A stretch of DNA of 64,000 bases, taken from contig JAVIAB010000092.1 in the NCBI GenBank assembly GCA_032433765.1, positions 62,472,126 through 62,536,125 on the forward strand, written 5' to 3'. The DNA is from Megaustenia siamemsis. Taxonomy: Eukaryota > Mollusca > Gastropoda > Stylommatophora > Ariophantidae. The notes under the pieces are model-generated. The model saw nothing but the letters and a program-made list of their open reading frames with translations, had not been told where the DNA came from and ran no database searches. How positions within the stretch are numbered: position 1 is the stretch's first letter; each line of letters opens with the position of its first letter. The position numbers were made by a program, and so were the translations under genes. Shown here piece after piece: positions 48,601 through 60,433 of this stretch.

Positions 48601-48604
48601 ATAA

Positions 48605-48712
48605 ATCATCCATTTATACTGCTTCAAGTTTTCATTATATCCATTTATACTGCTTCAGTTTTCATTATATCCATTTATACTGCTTCAAGTTTTCATTATA
48701 TCCAGTTTCATA
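48605..48712. repeat. Approximately 31-bp tandem repeat, 3.5 copies
   Basis: CCATTTATACTGCTTCAAGT followed by TTTTCATTATAT; one copy is shorter by a base. Confidence 0.9.
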
Positions 48713-48822
48713 CTTTTATACTGTCCACGTTTCTATTAACTGTCTCACTCAATCTTCTTTTATCCTCACTCCCTCGTTTTCAAATAAATCCAACATCACC
48801 CTCAGAATATCCAGTCTTCACT

Positions 48823-48948
48823 TTCAATTGTATCCTTTACTTCCAATTGTATCCTTCGCTTCCAATTGTATCCTTCACTTCCGATTGTATCCTTCACTCC
48901 CAATTGTATCCTTCACTCCCAATTGTATCCTTCACTTCCAATATTAAT
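48823..48948. repeat. 19-bp tandem repeat, about 6 copies
   Basis: Unit AATTGTATCCTTCACTTCC with point substitutions. Confidence 0.92.
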
Positions 48949-49479
48949 TGTATCGCTACTCTCATTGTTCATATTCATATCAAATGACTCGCTTTATCAC
49001 AATCTTCTTGTGTTGAAGTTATAAGATCTCTAACGCAAAACAATTTGCATAATTATTTTCATTTCTTTCATAAAATTTTCTTTCTTTCTTTCTCTCTTTG
49101 TCTCTTTGTTTGTTTGCTTCTTTCTTTCGTCATCGTCACCTTTATTCACACAATTACTATTATAAAAAATTATGATTTCCACCCAAGTGGTCCAGTTCAC
49201 TAATCGTTTGTGTGCCATGGCTTTCATATAAAAGACGGCTGGCTAATATTTAAAAAAAAAAAAAGGAAAATATGTTGAACTAATTTTTCAGACTTTCAAA
49301 TATTTCTTCTTTAAGTCTCATTTCTTTATATTTGCCTATGAAGTTTGTTTAAAACGGAATTATTTTGGTTGAGTTTTAATTTTCGTGGCTAATTTCGTGT
49401 GTTTCTTACTGCTTTGTGTGATGAATTTTACTTAGCAGGATAAGGTCGGGTACGTAATTTAATGATCATTCACTATTTT
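48949..49479. other. Unique AT-rich sequence
   Basis: Nothing recognised apart from a (CTTT)n stretch at about 49078-49100. Confidence 0.35.
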
Positions 49480-49481
49480 GT

Positions 49482-49602
49482 GGAGAGTGGGTGGTCGAAT
49501 CGATCGGGCTCCAAACCAGGAGAAAACAGGTTCGAATCCCGGCAGGGTCAAACGTTTTTTTTTTCTTTATCGGAGGGTGAAATATAAACTAAGACCCGAA
49601 AA
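49482..49602 (+). mobile_element. SINE-C head
   Basis: GTGGGTGGTCGAATCGATCG and B box GGTTCGAATCCCGG, as in the copy at 33.7 kb, then AAGACCCGAAAAC. Confidence 0.8.
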
Positions 49603-49910
49603 CAGGAGACTGGTTGGTCTCGAGGCAAGATGCCGGCCTCGAGACAGAGAGGTTGTGGGCTCAAATCCCGGATGCACCGGTTGGGATTTTTATTTAGGAT
49701 TTTTTCTGCGGCAACCACCCCTGGTCTCAGCAGCGAGGCCCGCCTTGAAACGCCAATTACTCATCGACAGAAAAAAATATCAGTACCTCCGAAGTCGGAG
49801 TTATCTGCATGTGCGGCGAGGGACCCCTGTGCGCACGGCTGCCATGGAAAAATGGATTAATTCGCAAAATTCAGTTCCTAGTCTCTAGGGACTTCGTCAG
49901 AGGTAAAAGC
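49603..49910 (+). mobile_element. SINE-D unit 1 (second tRNA-like head)
   Basis: tRNA-like segment TTGGTCTCGAGGCAAGATGC...GGGCTCAAATCCCGG, then the body GGCAACCACCCCTGGTCTC, ACCTCCGAAG, GAGTTATCTGCAT and GCAAAATTCAGTTCCTAGTC. Confidence 0.8.
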
Positions 49911-50258
49911 TGTCGAACGAAAAAAAAGACCCGAAAACCCCGTGACGACTGCACTGGACAGGGGACCTTCATTCTCCGGTCCGGGGACTTGTTGGTTTCG
50001 CCGCAAGACGCTGGCCTCGAGAAAGAGAGATTGTGAGTTCAAATCCCGGCTGAACCAGTTGGGATTATTATTTATAATTTCTCTGTACGGCAACCACCCC
50101 TGGTCTCGGTTTGAATCGTCAATTTCTCATCGACGGAGAAAGTATGAGTACCTCCGAAGACGGAGTTATCTGCATATACGGCGAGGATACCTGTGCACAC
50201 CGCTGCCAGGAAAAAATTGATTAACACGCAAAATTCAGTTCCTAGTCTCATCGGTGCT
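49911..50258 (+). mobile_element. SINE-C/D composite, unit 2
   Basis: Repeats AAAGACCCGAAAACCCCGTG (SINE-C body) then the SINE-D head GTTTCGCCGCAAGACGCTGG, B box GAGTTCAAATCCCGG and the same body and end as unit 1 (CAGTTCCTAGTCTC). Confidence 0.8.
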
Positions 50259-50700
50259 ATGTAGAGCCAATTCTGATTTATAGAACGAGTCATGGACAGT
50301 AAACAAACAAATGAAAAGACGATTAGAGGCCACAGAGATGGGATTTCTCAGAAGAATTTTGATAGTTCCCAGGACAGGTAAAAAAGAGCAATGGGGAAAT
50401 TCTCAAAGAGGCCAACACAATAATGGTGCTCCTAAGAAACATCATAAAGAAACCATCAACATTTTTCGGGCACATCATGATAAGAGGAAAGTTGTAATAT
50501 TTGGTTGCAATTGGCAAAATACAGGGAAAGAGAGATTGAGGACGACAAAGAGAGAAGATACTGGATATCTTGGTTTCATGGCATGGAAAACAATCAACAA
50601 CAGAAATGAAACTATGCGCCATGAATAGAGAATTGTAGAAGGACATTATGGCCTACTCCAATCAATATGGCACAAGATGATGATGAATGATTTATAAGAA
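50259..50700 (+). mobile_element. RTE-type LINE fragment, copy 1
   Basis: KRRLEATEMGFLRRILIVPR followed by frameshifted KRVLKEANT-like sequence and a 3' end GGCACAAGATGATGATGAAT. About 75% similar by eye to 51.25-51.68 kb. Confidence 0.85.
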
Positions 50701-50985
50701 TAAGAAATTAAAGTCGAGTCAATTGTAAATAAAAAAGCGATATCTGAAGTAAAGCCTTTGTTCTACATGAGTATATGTCTGTGAGTTCATTTATTTGTAT
50801 CATCATCAACATCGTCATCATCAGTTAGCCTGTCCTGATAAGAACGTCATTCTTCTAGTTGTCAGTCTCAATGTTTCTCTTTATCTAACTGTTTACATGC
50901 TTAAAGTAGCCAGTCAGAAGTACACAACGTCTTAGTTCCATCGTCGTTTTTGGTAGCTACCTTCTCCGCAACAAGAAAGCAACAA
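50701..50985. other. Spacer with RTE-like 3' scrap
   Basis: (ATC)n at about 50802-50825 and CTACCTTCTCCGCAACAAG near 50956, which resembles an RTE 3' end in reverse. Otherwise unplaced. Confidence 0.4.
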
Positions 50986-50987
50986 GA

Positions 50988-51685
50988 AAAGTCTTAGTCT
51001 GAATGGTAAGAAAACAGAAGTAATGGTTATATCGAAGAAACAATCATCACCATTATACAGCATACAAATAAACAAGACAAATCTGAAACAAGTGCAACGT
51101 TTGAAATACCTGAGCACAATGATAACATCAGATGGAAGATGCACCACAGAAATAAAAAGCAGAATAGCTCAGGCCAAAATTGCATTTCAGAAAATGAAAA
51201 ATATCTTATGCAACAAATCTATGTCAATAGAAATGAGAAAGAGAATTCATCAGTGCTATATAAAACCAATTCTGACCTATGGAAGCGAATCATGGACAAT
51301 AGACAAAAAAATGAAAAGACGATTAGAGGCCACATAGATGGGATTTCTCAGAAGAATGTTGAAAGTTCACTGGACAGCTAAAAAGACCAATGAGAAAGTT
51401 CTCAAAGAGGCCAACACAAAAAGGGAGCTCTTAAAAAACATCAGAAAGAAGCAATCAACATTTTTTGGGCACATTATGAGAAGAGGAAAGTTGGAATACT
51501 TGGTTACAACTGGCAAAACAAAAGGAAAGAGAGATCGCGGACGACAAAGAGAGAAATACTGGATAGTTTAGTGTCACGGCATGAAAAACAGTCAACAACA
51601 GAACTCATACGATGCACTGTGGATAGAAGATTGTGGAAGGACATGATCGCCAACGCCAACCGGTACGGCACATGATGATGATCAA
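50988..51685 (+). mobile_element. RTE-type LINE, RT thumb to C-terminus, copy 2
   Basis: Three consecutive frames read KQVQRLKYLSTMITSDGRCT, RIAQAKIAFQKMKNILCNKS, LTYGSESWTIDKKMKRRLEA, then MGFLRRMLKVHWTAKKTNEK and STFFGHIMRRGKLEYLVTTG, ending in (ATGATG). 5' truncated at the RT thumb and broken by one frameshift near 51330. Confidence 0.9.
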
Positions 51686-52163
51686 CTTCTCCGCTTTCAT
51701 GGAAATATGCTCTCCATTATTATTTTTTGCAAAGTTGTTAATTGGATTTGAAATGCGAAAATTAATCATTTTCTTTTTCTGGCTTTTTTTTTTTTTTAGC
51801 TCTTCAGATAATTCTGTTGATTTATTTTTCCATCAAGGATGCTTGAAAGATCATTTGTAACGTTTCATCTTAAATTATAGATTTTCTTTGCAGCTACCTG
51901 AATGAGTACTACAGTTACAAACCTTAAGTTTCAACTGAAAAGAAACAGCCATGAATACCTTATATATATATATATATATTTATCCATATCAGTATGTATG
52001 TCTGTATGCATGAAATAAATACAGGTTAGAAAAAATGCCATATTACACTTGAAAGTGGCACTTTACGCACATACACACATAAATGTTATGTGTGCAATAA
52101 ATTCCTAAACATTGTTTCCACAGTATTTAAATTTATAATAAGAGAGCTTCACACACACACACG

Positions 52164-52197
<34 letters not shown>

Positions 52198-52470
52198 AAC
52201 ACACGTACGCACACACACACACACACACAAACACACGTACACACACAATAATTTGTTTACATTCTTATAAAATTCAAACATAAAGAACTCTCAAAACTAT
52301 AGACAAATTAATGATTGAAAATATCGTTAGTGGAGTAATAATTCAATTGAAACAGTATAAGAATACATAATTTGGAGACATAAGACAACAATGCGTAAAC
52401 ACATCTAATTGAGACAGCACTGAAAACAAACATAATAGAGAAAGCGTTATGGGCAAACATTTGATAGTGA
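51686..52470. other. Unique AT-rich sequence with (CA)n
   Basis: (TA)n at 51960-51979 and impure (CA)n at 52150-52250. Nothing else recognised. Confidence 0.4.
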
Positions 52471-52474
52471 CGGG

Positions 52475-55185
52475 CGTGAAAACAAAGGTTTGATTGTAAC
52501 AACACTGTCAAGAAAGTTTTGATTGTAACAACACTGTCAAGAAAGTTTTGATTGTAACAACACTGTCAAGAAAGTTTTGATTGTAACAACACTGTCAAGA
52601 AAGTTTGATTGTAACAACACTGTCAAGAAAGTTTTGATTGTAACAACACTGTCAAGAAAGTTTTGATTGTAACCGCACGGTAAACAAAAGATTTTATTGT
52701 AACAGTACTGTAAAAGATTTTGTTGTCACCCTACTGTAAAGAAAGCTTTATAGTAAGTAACAGTACTGTAAATAAATATGTCATTGTGACATCATCGTAA
52801 ATAACGATTTGATTGTGGCAGCTCTATAAACAAATATGTTATTGTGACAACATCGTAAACAAATATGTCTTTGTGACATAATTGTAAACAAATATGTCTT
52901 TGTGACATCATTGTAAACAAATATGTCTTGTGACATCATTATAAGCAAATATGTCTTTGTGACAGCATTGTAAACAAATATATTTATGTTACAGCATTGT
53001 AAACAAATATATTTTGTTACAGCATTGTAAACAAATATGTCTTTATGACACGATTGTAAATAAATATGTCTTTGTGACAACATTGTAAACATATATTTCA
53101 TTATGACAGCATCGTAAACAAATATGTCATTGTGACAGCACTGTTAACAAAGATTTGGTTGTGACAGCACTGTAAACAAAGATTTGGCTGTGATAGCACT
53201 GTAAACAACGATTTGGTTGTGATACCACTGTAAATAAATATGTCATTGTGACAGCTTTGTAAACAAATATGTATTTGTAGCAGCACTGTAAACAAAGATT
53301 TGGTTGTGACAACATCGTAAACAAATATGTCTCTCTGACATCATTGTAAACAAATTTGTCTTTGTGACATCATTGTAAACAAATATGTCTTTGTGACATC
53401 ATTGTAAACAAATATGTCTTTGTTACATAATTGTAAACAAATATGTCTTTGTGACATCATTGTAAACAAATATGTCTTTGTGACATCATTGTAAACAAAT
53501 ATGTCTTTGTGACATCATTGTAAACAAATATGTCTTTGTGACAGCATTGTAAACATATATGTCTTTGTGACATCATTGTAAACAAATATGTCTTGTGTGC
53601 ATCATTGTAAACAAATATGTCTTTGTGACATCATTGTAAACAAATATGTCTTTGTGACATCATTGTAAACAAATATGTCTTTGTGACATAATTGTAAACA
53701 TATATGTCTTTGTGACATCATTGTAAACAAATATGTCTTTGTGACATCATTGTAAACAAATGTCTTTGTGACATCATTGTAAACAAATATGTCTTTGTGA
53801 CATCATTGTAAACAAATATGTCTTTGTGACATCATTGTAAACAAATATGTCTTTGTGACAGCACTGTAAACAAAGATTTCGTTGTGACAGCATTGTAAAC
53901 AAATATGTCATTATGACTGCATCGTAAACAAATATGTCATTGTGACAGCACTGTTAACAAAGATTTGGTTGTGACAGCAATGTAAACAAAGATTTGGCTG
54001 TGACAGCACTGTAAACAAAGATTTTTTTTGTGACAGCACTGTAAACAAAGATTTGGTTGTGATACCACTGTAAACAAATATGTCATTGTTACAGCATTGT
54101 AAATAAATATGTCATTGTTACAGCACTGTAAACAAAGATTTCGTTGTGACAGCACTGTAAATAAAGATTTCGTCGAGACAGCACTGTAAACAAAGATTTA
54201 GTTGTGACAGCTCTACAAACAAAGATTTGGTTGTGACAGCACTGTAAACAAAGATTTGGTTGTGACAGCACTGTAACAAATATGTCATTGTGACAGCACT
54301 GTAAACAAATATTTGGTTGTGACAACACTGTAAACAAAGATTTAGTTGTAACAGCACTGTAAACAAAGATTTGGTTGTGACAGCACTGTAAACAAAGATT
54401 TAGTTGTGACAGCACTGTAAACAAATATTTAGTTGTGACAGCACTGTAAACAAAGATTTGGTTGTGACAGCACTGTAAACAAAGATTTAGTTGTGACAGC
54501 ACTGTAAACAAAGTTTTAGTTGTGACAGCACTGTAAACAAAGATTTGGTTGTGACAGCACTGTAAACAAATATTTGTTTGTGACAGCACTGTAAACAAAT
54601 ATTTGTTTGTGACAGCACTAGAAATAAAGATTTGGTGTGACAGTACTGTAAACAAAGATTTAGTTGTGACAGTACTGTAAACAAAGATTTGGTTGTGACA
54701 GCACTGTAAACAAATATTTGTTTGTGACAGCACTAGAAATAAGATTTGGTTGTGACAGCACTGTAAACAAATATTTGTTTGTGACAGCACTAGAAATAAA
54801 GATTTGGTTGTGACAGTACTGTAAACAAATATGCCATTGCGACAGTACTGTAAAAAAATATGTCATTGTGACAGCACTGTAAACAAAGATTTGGTTGTGG
54901 CATCACTGTAAACAAATATGTCATTGTGACAGCATTATAAACAAAGATTAGTTTGCGACAGCACTGTAAACAAATAGGTCATTCTGACAGCACTGTAAAC
55001 AAAGATTTGGTTGTGACAGCACTGTAAACAAATAGGTCATTCTGACAGCACTGTAAACAAAGATTTGGTTGTGACAGCACTGTTAACAGATATGTCACTG
55101 TGACAGCACTGTAAACAAATTTGGTTGTGACAACACTGTAAACAAAGATTTAGTTGTGACAACATCTTAAACAAAGTTTTCATTC
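52475..55185. repeat. 29-bp minisatellite, about 93 copies
   Basis: All variants keep a 29-bp period. 52.49-52.67 kb has GTAACAACACTGTCAAGAAA units, 53.33-53.87 kb GACATCATTGTAAACAAATA units, and 53.94-55.17 kb GACAGCACTGTAAACAAAGA units. The minus-strand peptides with period 29 residues (three units) are artefacts. Confidence 0.97.
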
Positions 55186-55419
55186 TCATTCGAGTTGCGT
55201 TGAATTGTGTTTCTCATTTTGCTATCAAGTACATACATTTTTAGAATGGGATTGCTTCTCTGCTTAGCCTATTGTCTTATTTGGCCCTTGTACAAGTGAA
55301 CATTTATTTATAGAAAGATAATCAGGTAATATACAACACTGAACACAATAAATAAGCAAGATAATGCAATGTAGGCACAGGTCGCAAAGACACTCATCCA
55401 ACAGATGAACTGAGTGCGA

Positions 55420-55708
55420 TCAGGAACCCACAGCTGATTATTTGCTTCAGAATCGGCAAGCAACATAGCTGATCAAGACCCTGCTCCTACTTCTAGCGGT
55501 ACTTCTGGAAACAAGACCATCTAGTCTGGCCATGTGTGTAGGGGGATCGAAGAAGGAAGACAACCCTCAAAAATGTACCATGCTGAAGTCGGATGTGTTT
55601 GGCTGAAAGGCGCAAATAAACCACAGTACAATGTATCTACGTTACATTAGTTAACGCAGTCTTTAAGGACGGATGACAAAAAAGGACTACCCACTACTTT
55701 AGTAACTA
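55420..55708. repeat. Dispersed repeat R2, copy 3
   Basis: Contains GACCCTGCTCCTACTTCTAG, GGGATCGAAGAAGGAAGACA and GAAGTCGGATGTGTT, in the same order as the other two copies, more diverged. Confidence 0.82.
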
Positions 55709-56275
55709 TCCGGGTAAAGTAAAGTAAAGTACGAGACTTGAATCGGCGTCTTAGCAGGCGAGTTTCACCCAAATGTTTTCAGGCGTCTATCCAGAAGTGT
55801 TTGGAGACTTCTGAATAGTGTCGCTTCAAACATCGAAACTCGCGTTGCGAGGCGGCCTTCCTCACCTTCCCAGTGTAATACCATGGCACCCATTTCTGCC
55901 AGCAGCTGGGTCGCTCTTGAGGAAGCCATTATTTAACCATAAGTACAGTTCACACCGGGATCCGCGATAGCTCAGTGGTTAGTGAACTGGACTACAAAGG
56001 ACAAGAGGTAGGGTTCGATTCCGACCGACAGCTTCCGGGTTCACCCAGCCTTAAATGGGTACCGGATTTTTTCTGAGAAAGTGAAGCCCCACGGGCGTAA
56101 TACCGACCACATTTCCCAAAAATCATGTGCCGAAGGTCTGTAAAATGTATGGTCACTAACACCATATTCCCTATACGCCACTGCGTGACGGGAGCTCTTT
56201 ACATTTTTTTTTTTACAATTCACACTGCTTCCACAGGCAATGGAACACAGGTTGTTCGAACTATCGGGTGAAAGC
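55709..56275 (-). mobile_element. SINE-B copy interrupted by SINE-A
   Basis: The minus-strand SINE-B body at 55709-55955 (begins (TAAAG)n) and its head at 56215-56275 are separated by a SINE-A. Compared with the uninterrupted copy at 8.34-8.67 kb. Confidence 0.85.
55956..56214 (+). mobile_element. SINE-A copy nested in SINE-B
   Basis: Complete head, B box GGGTTCGATTCC, body and T-rich tail. Flanked by ACAgTTCACAC (55945-55955) and ACAaTTCACAC (56215-56225), a target-site duplication with one mismatch. Confidence 0.93.
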
Positions 56276-56600
56276 TAGAAATAAAGATCTTTGCACATAT
56301 TTGATTCCCCAACAGGATTAGAATAAATCTATACCCAGATGATGACTGAGCAACGAGGTTTTCTTTCTCTTTGCTTCTATTTAGAATGTTTAGATTATCT
56401 TGTCGAAATACAGCGCTTCTTTTTCCCTCCCTACCCCCTTCATTTGATCTTTCTCCTCGTACATACAAACATACACACACACACGCACATCCAGACACAA
56501 TCCACTCACTCTTATGCTTCTTCCTCACACTCTTATCTCTTCCCACATGTACAGACTATATGTTAGATATGTTAGTTATCTGTATGTGTATAACTCTGAT
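56276..56600. other. Unique sequence
   Basis: Short impure (CA)n at 56465-56500. No gene recognised. Confidence 0.35.
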
Positions 56601-56609
56601 CTTTTCTCT

Positions 56610-56700
56610 CTTGTTCACACTGGAAGAATTGTACAATCAGAACGTTGTAGAGAGGCATGATCGCCTACACCAGTAAATATGATACTTGATGATGAATATT
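56610..56700 (+). mobile_element. RTE-type LINE 3' end scrap
   Basis: GTAGAGAGGCATGATCGCCT, ACACCAGTAAATATGATAC, TTGATGATGAA matches the 3' ends at 50.69 and 51.68 kb. Confidence 0.6.
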
Positions 56701-56814
56701 TTTTATTTTTTATTTGTCTGCCTCCTTCTTTCTGTTTCTCTTGTTCACCATCTTGTTTGTATTCTTTTCATTTTTATTCTCACTTTCTCCTGCTTTATAT
56801 TGAGTTATTGAATT

Positions 56815-58875
56815 ATTTGCGAGTCATCATCATTGCACTCCGAACATGTCCATAGGTGCTCAGATCCCCTCCTCAGTAAGTCCCTCAGTGTCCAGCGACT
56901 GACGACTCCAGTTCTGTGTTGGTTGGTAAGTCTTCTTACACTCCCACTAGGTTTCTCATTCCTGGCTGTGCCCATCTTAACTCCCATCTCTTTCATCGGA
57001 AGGAGTGACGTGAATTTGTGGTTGTCGAAGTCCTGTGCTCTACCCACATCTCGGAGGGCACTGATGATGTCCGCCCGATCCACTGGTTGACCGTCCTCAA
57101 CGACAGCACAGCTAGCCAACCTGTCCGCTCTATTATTTCCCCGTACTCCCGCATGTCCAGAGACATAGATAAAGGTGATCTTGCGTATTTTTGACTTCTG
57201 TAATGACTCTAACCATTGCATGCATACAGAGCCCGTCTGCACATTTTTTTAACATGCTCATCGAATCACTCAGTATACAGGCATGGATGTAGTCTTGTGA
57301 CTCTAACCATTTGAATGCTTTGGTCACTGCCATCAACTCCATCGTCAAGCTACTCGTGGTCATGACGTATGCACCACTGTCTTCTTTGACTATGCTGTCT
57401 GCCGAGCGTGCTGTAAATGCCTATGCACTTCTTTGGTGTCGTATTACAGATCTGTCTGTACAGATGACTGCATCTTTCTGATCGGTGTTATCGCAGATAA
57501 GACCGTTGACCACGACTGAGTTCTGTGGCCAACTTTTCCTGTCGAGTGTGGCAATACACGAGAATATCCCTTGAATGACGTAGGCACAGGTATCCGCTCC
57601 TCGCCAACGTTGATATTGGTAAGCCCACATACCTGTTTGATGACATCTGCTTGGCCCACCCATGATTTGCCTCTTTTTAGCCTGGCACCTTTCCCTGTGT
57701 TGAGCTCGTGATGCAATGGATGCTCTGTATCTGTACTAATCTTCAGGTATGCCCGTGCCCTCCAGATCTTTATCCTGTCATCCATGGTTGGGAAGTCCAG
57801 AAGATATCTCATTCCTTCACAGGGAGTGTCCCTCGTACACTCCAAGATAATGCGCATAGCTTCATTCTGTATTTTTTCCAGTTTGTCAATTTGAATGGTA
57901 CTGACAGTAAGAATTGTCAGGGCATACTCGATTGGTGCGAGGACTAATCCCTGGAACAGAAGAGTAAGTAGCCTCTGCTCATGACCTTCGATGCGGTTGA
58001 TCCTGTGCGGGATTTTGTTATCACATGGTCAACGTGGTCCGAAAACACAGGCTACGATCAAACTTAACTCCGAGGTATGTCATCAACTTGTCATCACTGG
58101 TCACTCATCACTCCCATTCGTACTACGGTGTGGTCGTATTAACGATATGATTGTTAAGGGAGAACCATGAAACTGATGCTTTATTAGGATTAATCAAGGC
58201 ACATAAAACCCCACACAGGAAGAAAGGCGATCGAGTTCGTCTTGCATTGTGGGGGCGATTTCCGTTCTGACTCTTCCTTATCGATATACCAGAATATCAT
58301 CAGCAAAAGTCATGGTTCTTCACCTTCCACCCAACTGTTGTTCCGTGATCGTTATTGTGTGCACGTTAAATAGAACTGGTGAGCCTTGTGCCAGGCCTGG
58401 ACAAATGGATGTTGGCTCGGAAGACCAACTTCAACATCTGAGTATCACCTTCCTCTGAAACAGTGCAGCAGCGATCCATCTAATGAGGAAGGGGTGACCG
58501 CCAGTTTGAAGAGCATGTGCATGAGGTATTGAAATAGTACCATGTTGTATGCATCCTCCAGATCTAACGCAGCAGCAAATGTCTCCTCTCGTCTGTGGAA
58601 GCCTTCGAAGACGTCATAGGCGTAGACTGCCGCATTCAACCATGTCTCTTTGTTATACCTATAATCTCCGAGTGTGGATGGGAATGCGCGTTTCTGTTCA
58701 AAGTGACAGGTGAAGACACGGGCAACTATTTTCTCCAGCAGCTTGCCAGCAGTGTTCTGCTTCTTGATGATTCTGTAGGCACTGATCTGAGAATGGTCCT
58801 TGCTTGGCTTCGGTAGCGGTAGTAAGTAGCGGTGTAGCCACTCCTCCTTAACCTGGCTATTTCGAATGCTGGCCT
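56815..58875 (-). mobile_element. I/jockey-like LINE, RT to RNase H and C-terminus
   Basis: Minus-strand segments in order are: RT fingers near 58.85 kb (GYTATYYRYRSQARTILRSV and frame partner), motif A (ETFAAALDLEDAYNMVLFQY), motif B/C remnant (GLAQGSPVLFNVHT), tether (CTRDTPCEGMRYLLDFPTMD), RNase H (AVICTDRSV, LTMELMAVTKAFKWLE, ACILSDSMSMLKK, YVSGHAGVRGNNRADRLASC) and knuckle (RDLLRRGSEHLWTCSECN). The RNase H catalytic D, E and D positions are visible. Multiple frameshifts; 5' truncated before the RT. Confidence 0.92.
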
Positions 58876-59560
58876 TAAACTAAACTAATTTTATTAAATT
58901 AAACTAAACTAATTAAGCTAAACTAAACTAAACTTTGCTTTATATTACACACATTTTGTCTCTTCCCATTTATGTTTTTTCTTCTGAAATCTCTTTCTTT
59001 CTCTCCCTCCCCACCCACCCCCACTCTGTTTCCAGATTACATTTTTTTTGTTCTCTTACATACATACATACATACACACGTTATCTACACTATTATACAT
59101 ACATATATATATATATTAAATACATATCTCTAACACTTCTGACCCCATCTTCCCTATTTTTGTCAGCTTGTTTCTCTCTCTCTCTTTCTCTTTTTCTCTC
59201 TCTTGCTCTCCATTTTGCGTGTGCGTGTTAAAAAAAAAAACAAACATATTTCAAACTACACAAGTGTAAGACAACTCCATTAGCAAGTGGATCATCAATT
59301 TCTGGAAGTGTATTAATAAATCCAGTTGTCACGACCCGGCCCGTTGGAATCCATTTATTCTAGTCATCAGCGCCAGGAACCGACAACTCTTTCAATCACC
59401 ACTCACCCGTGCGGCGGCACCGTGTGTTTAGTGCTAACATCTTTTATATAAAACTTGACTCACACATCATTACTGATTTCTTCTTTATTATGTCCTATTG
59501 GTTACTTTTTAAAAGTAATACTTTCTACCAATTTATATTTGACATCATGTGTTGTCATCA
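58876..59560. other. Unique sequence with (TAAAC)n
   Basis: (AAACT)n at 58876-58935, directly upstream of the LINE 5' break, a short (ACAT)n near 59060 and (TA)n near 59103-59114. No gene. Confidence 0.4.
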
Positions 59561-59564
59561 TCAT

Positions 59565-59815
59565 CATCAAGTACCGGGCCTACTGGCGTAGGTGATCATG
59601 TCTCTCCTCAGCTTTCGATCTCGACATTAAATTAATAACTTCTGTTGTTGACATTTTGCCAAGCCATTCTCTTAAGCTGTCTGGTATTTTTCTCTTTGCT
59701 TCCCTCTATGTCTTCGTCCCTCAATTTTCCCAGATGTTACAATATATTCCAGTTGTTCTCTTCTCATTACATGACCAAAAAATGATGACTGTTTCTTCCT
59801 AATATTGGAAACACG
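59565..59815 (-). mobile_element. RTE-type LINE 3' fragment
   Basis: Minus strand reads SFFGHVMRREQLEYIVTSGK then RHRGKQREKYQTA, the same C-terminus as 51.5 kb. The 3' end has (ATC)n at 59561-59570. Confidence 0.88.
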
Positions 59816-59954
59816 CGTAGTGGATAGCAGGTAGTCCTGAAAGTAAAAAGAATGTTCGTTTAGTCCTAGCTTGATGCTGTGAGAATAGCATTTCTTTGAG
59901 AAGTGAAAGGTATATTCACGAGAAAGAGCACTGAGCACTCATGTGGTTCATAAC

Positions 59955-60210
59955 AAAAAAGCAAAGAGCCCCGTCACGCCACGCGGCGTATAGGAAATAT
60001 GTTGATAGTGACAATAATTTTTACAGACCTTGGCACATTATTTTTTGGGGTAATGTGGTCGGTATCACGCCCAAGCCACTTTACTTTCCCAGAAAAAAAT
60101 TCGGTACCCATTTCAAGCTGTATGAACCTTAAAGCCGTCGATCAGGATCGAACCCGCCCTCCTGTTCTTTGTAGTCCAGTACACTAACCACTGAGCTATC
60201 GCGGCTCCCG
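59955..60210 (-). mobile_element. SINE-A copy, minus strand
   Basis: The minus strand has GGGAGCCGCGATAGCTCAGT, B box GGTTCGATCCT, the body and the tail GGCGTGACGGGGCTCTTTGC. Confidence 0.93.
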
Positions 60211-60433
60211 TTGTTTCATGATAACACATACTATTCCATTGTAGAATGCTAATAAGTGTTATTGTGTATTCATTATTGACGTTTCGCTCGTAATAGAAAT
60301 TGACTGCCACATTTAGAACATTGTTTTTCTACTTCGTTAAATCGCTACTATTATTTGTAGCGGCGTTTTTATTCAATTGCTTTCTATTTATCTCTTTCTG
60401 TTAGCACAATGATGCTATGATATTTGCTTTCTA

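Noticed and set aside
53937..54866. Cys-rich repeat frames on the minus strand
   Set aside because: The 29-bp unit cycles through all three frames, giving a 29-residue period; no conserved cysteine spacing beyond the DNA repeat.
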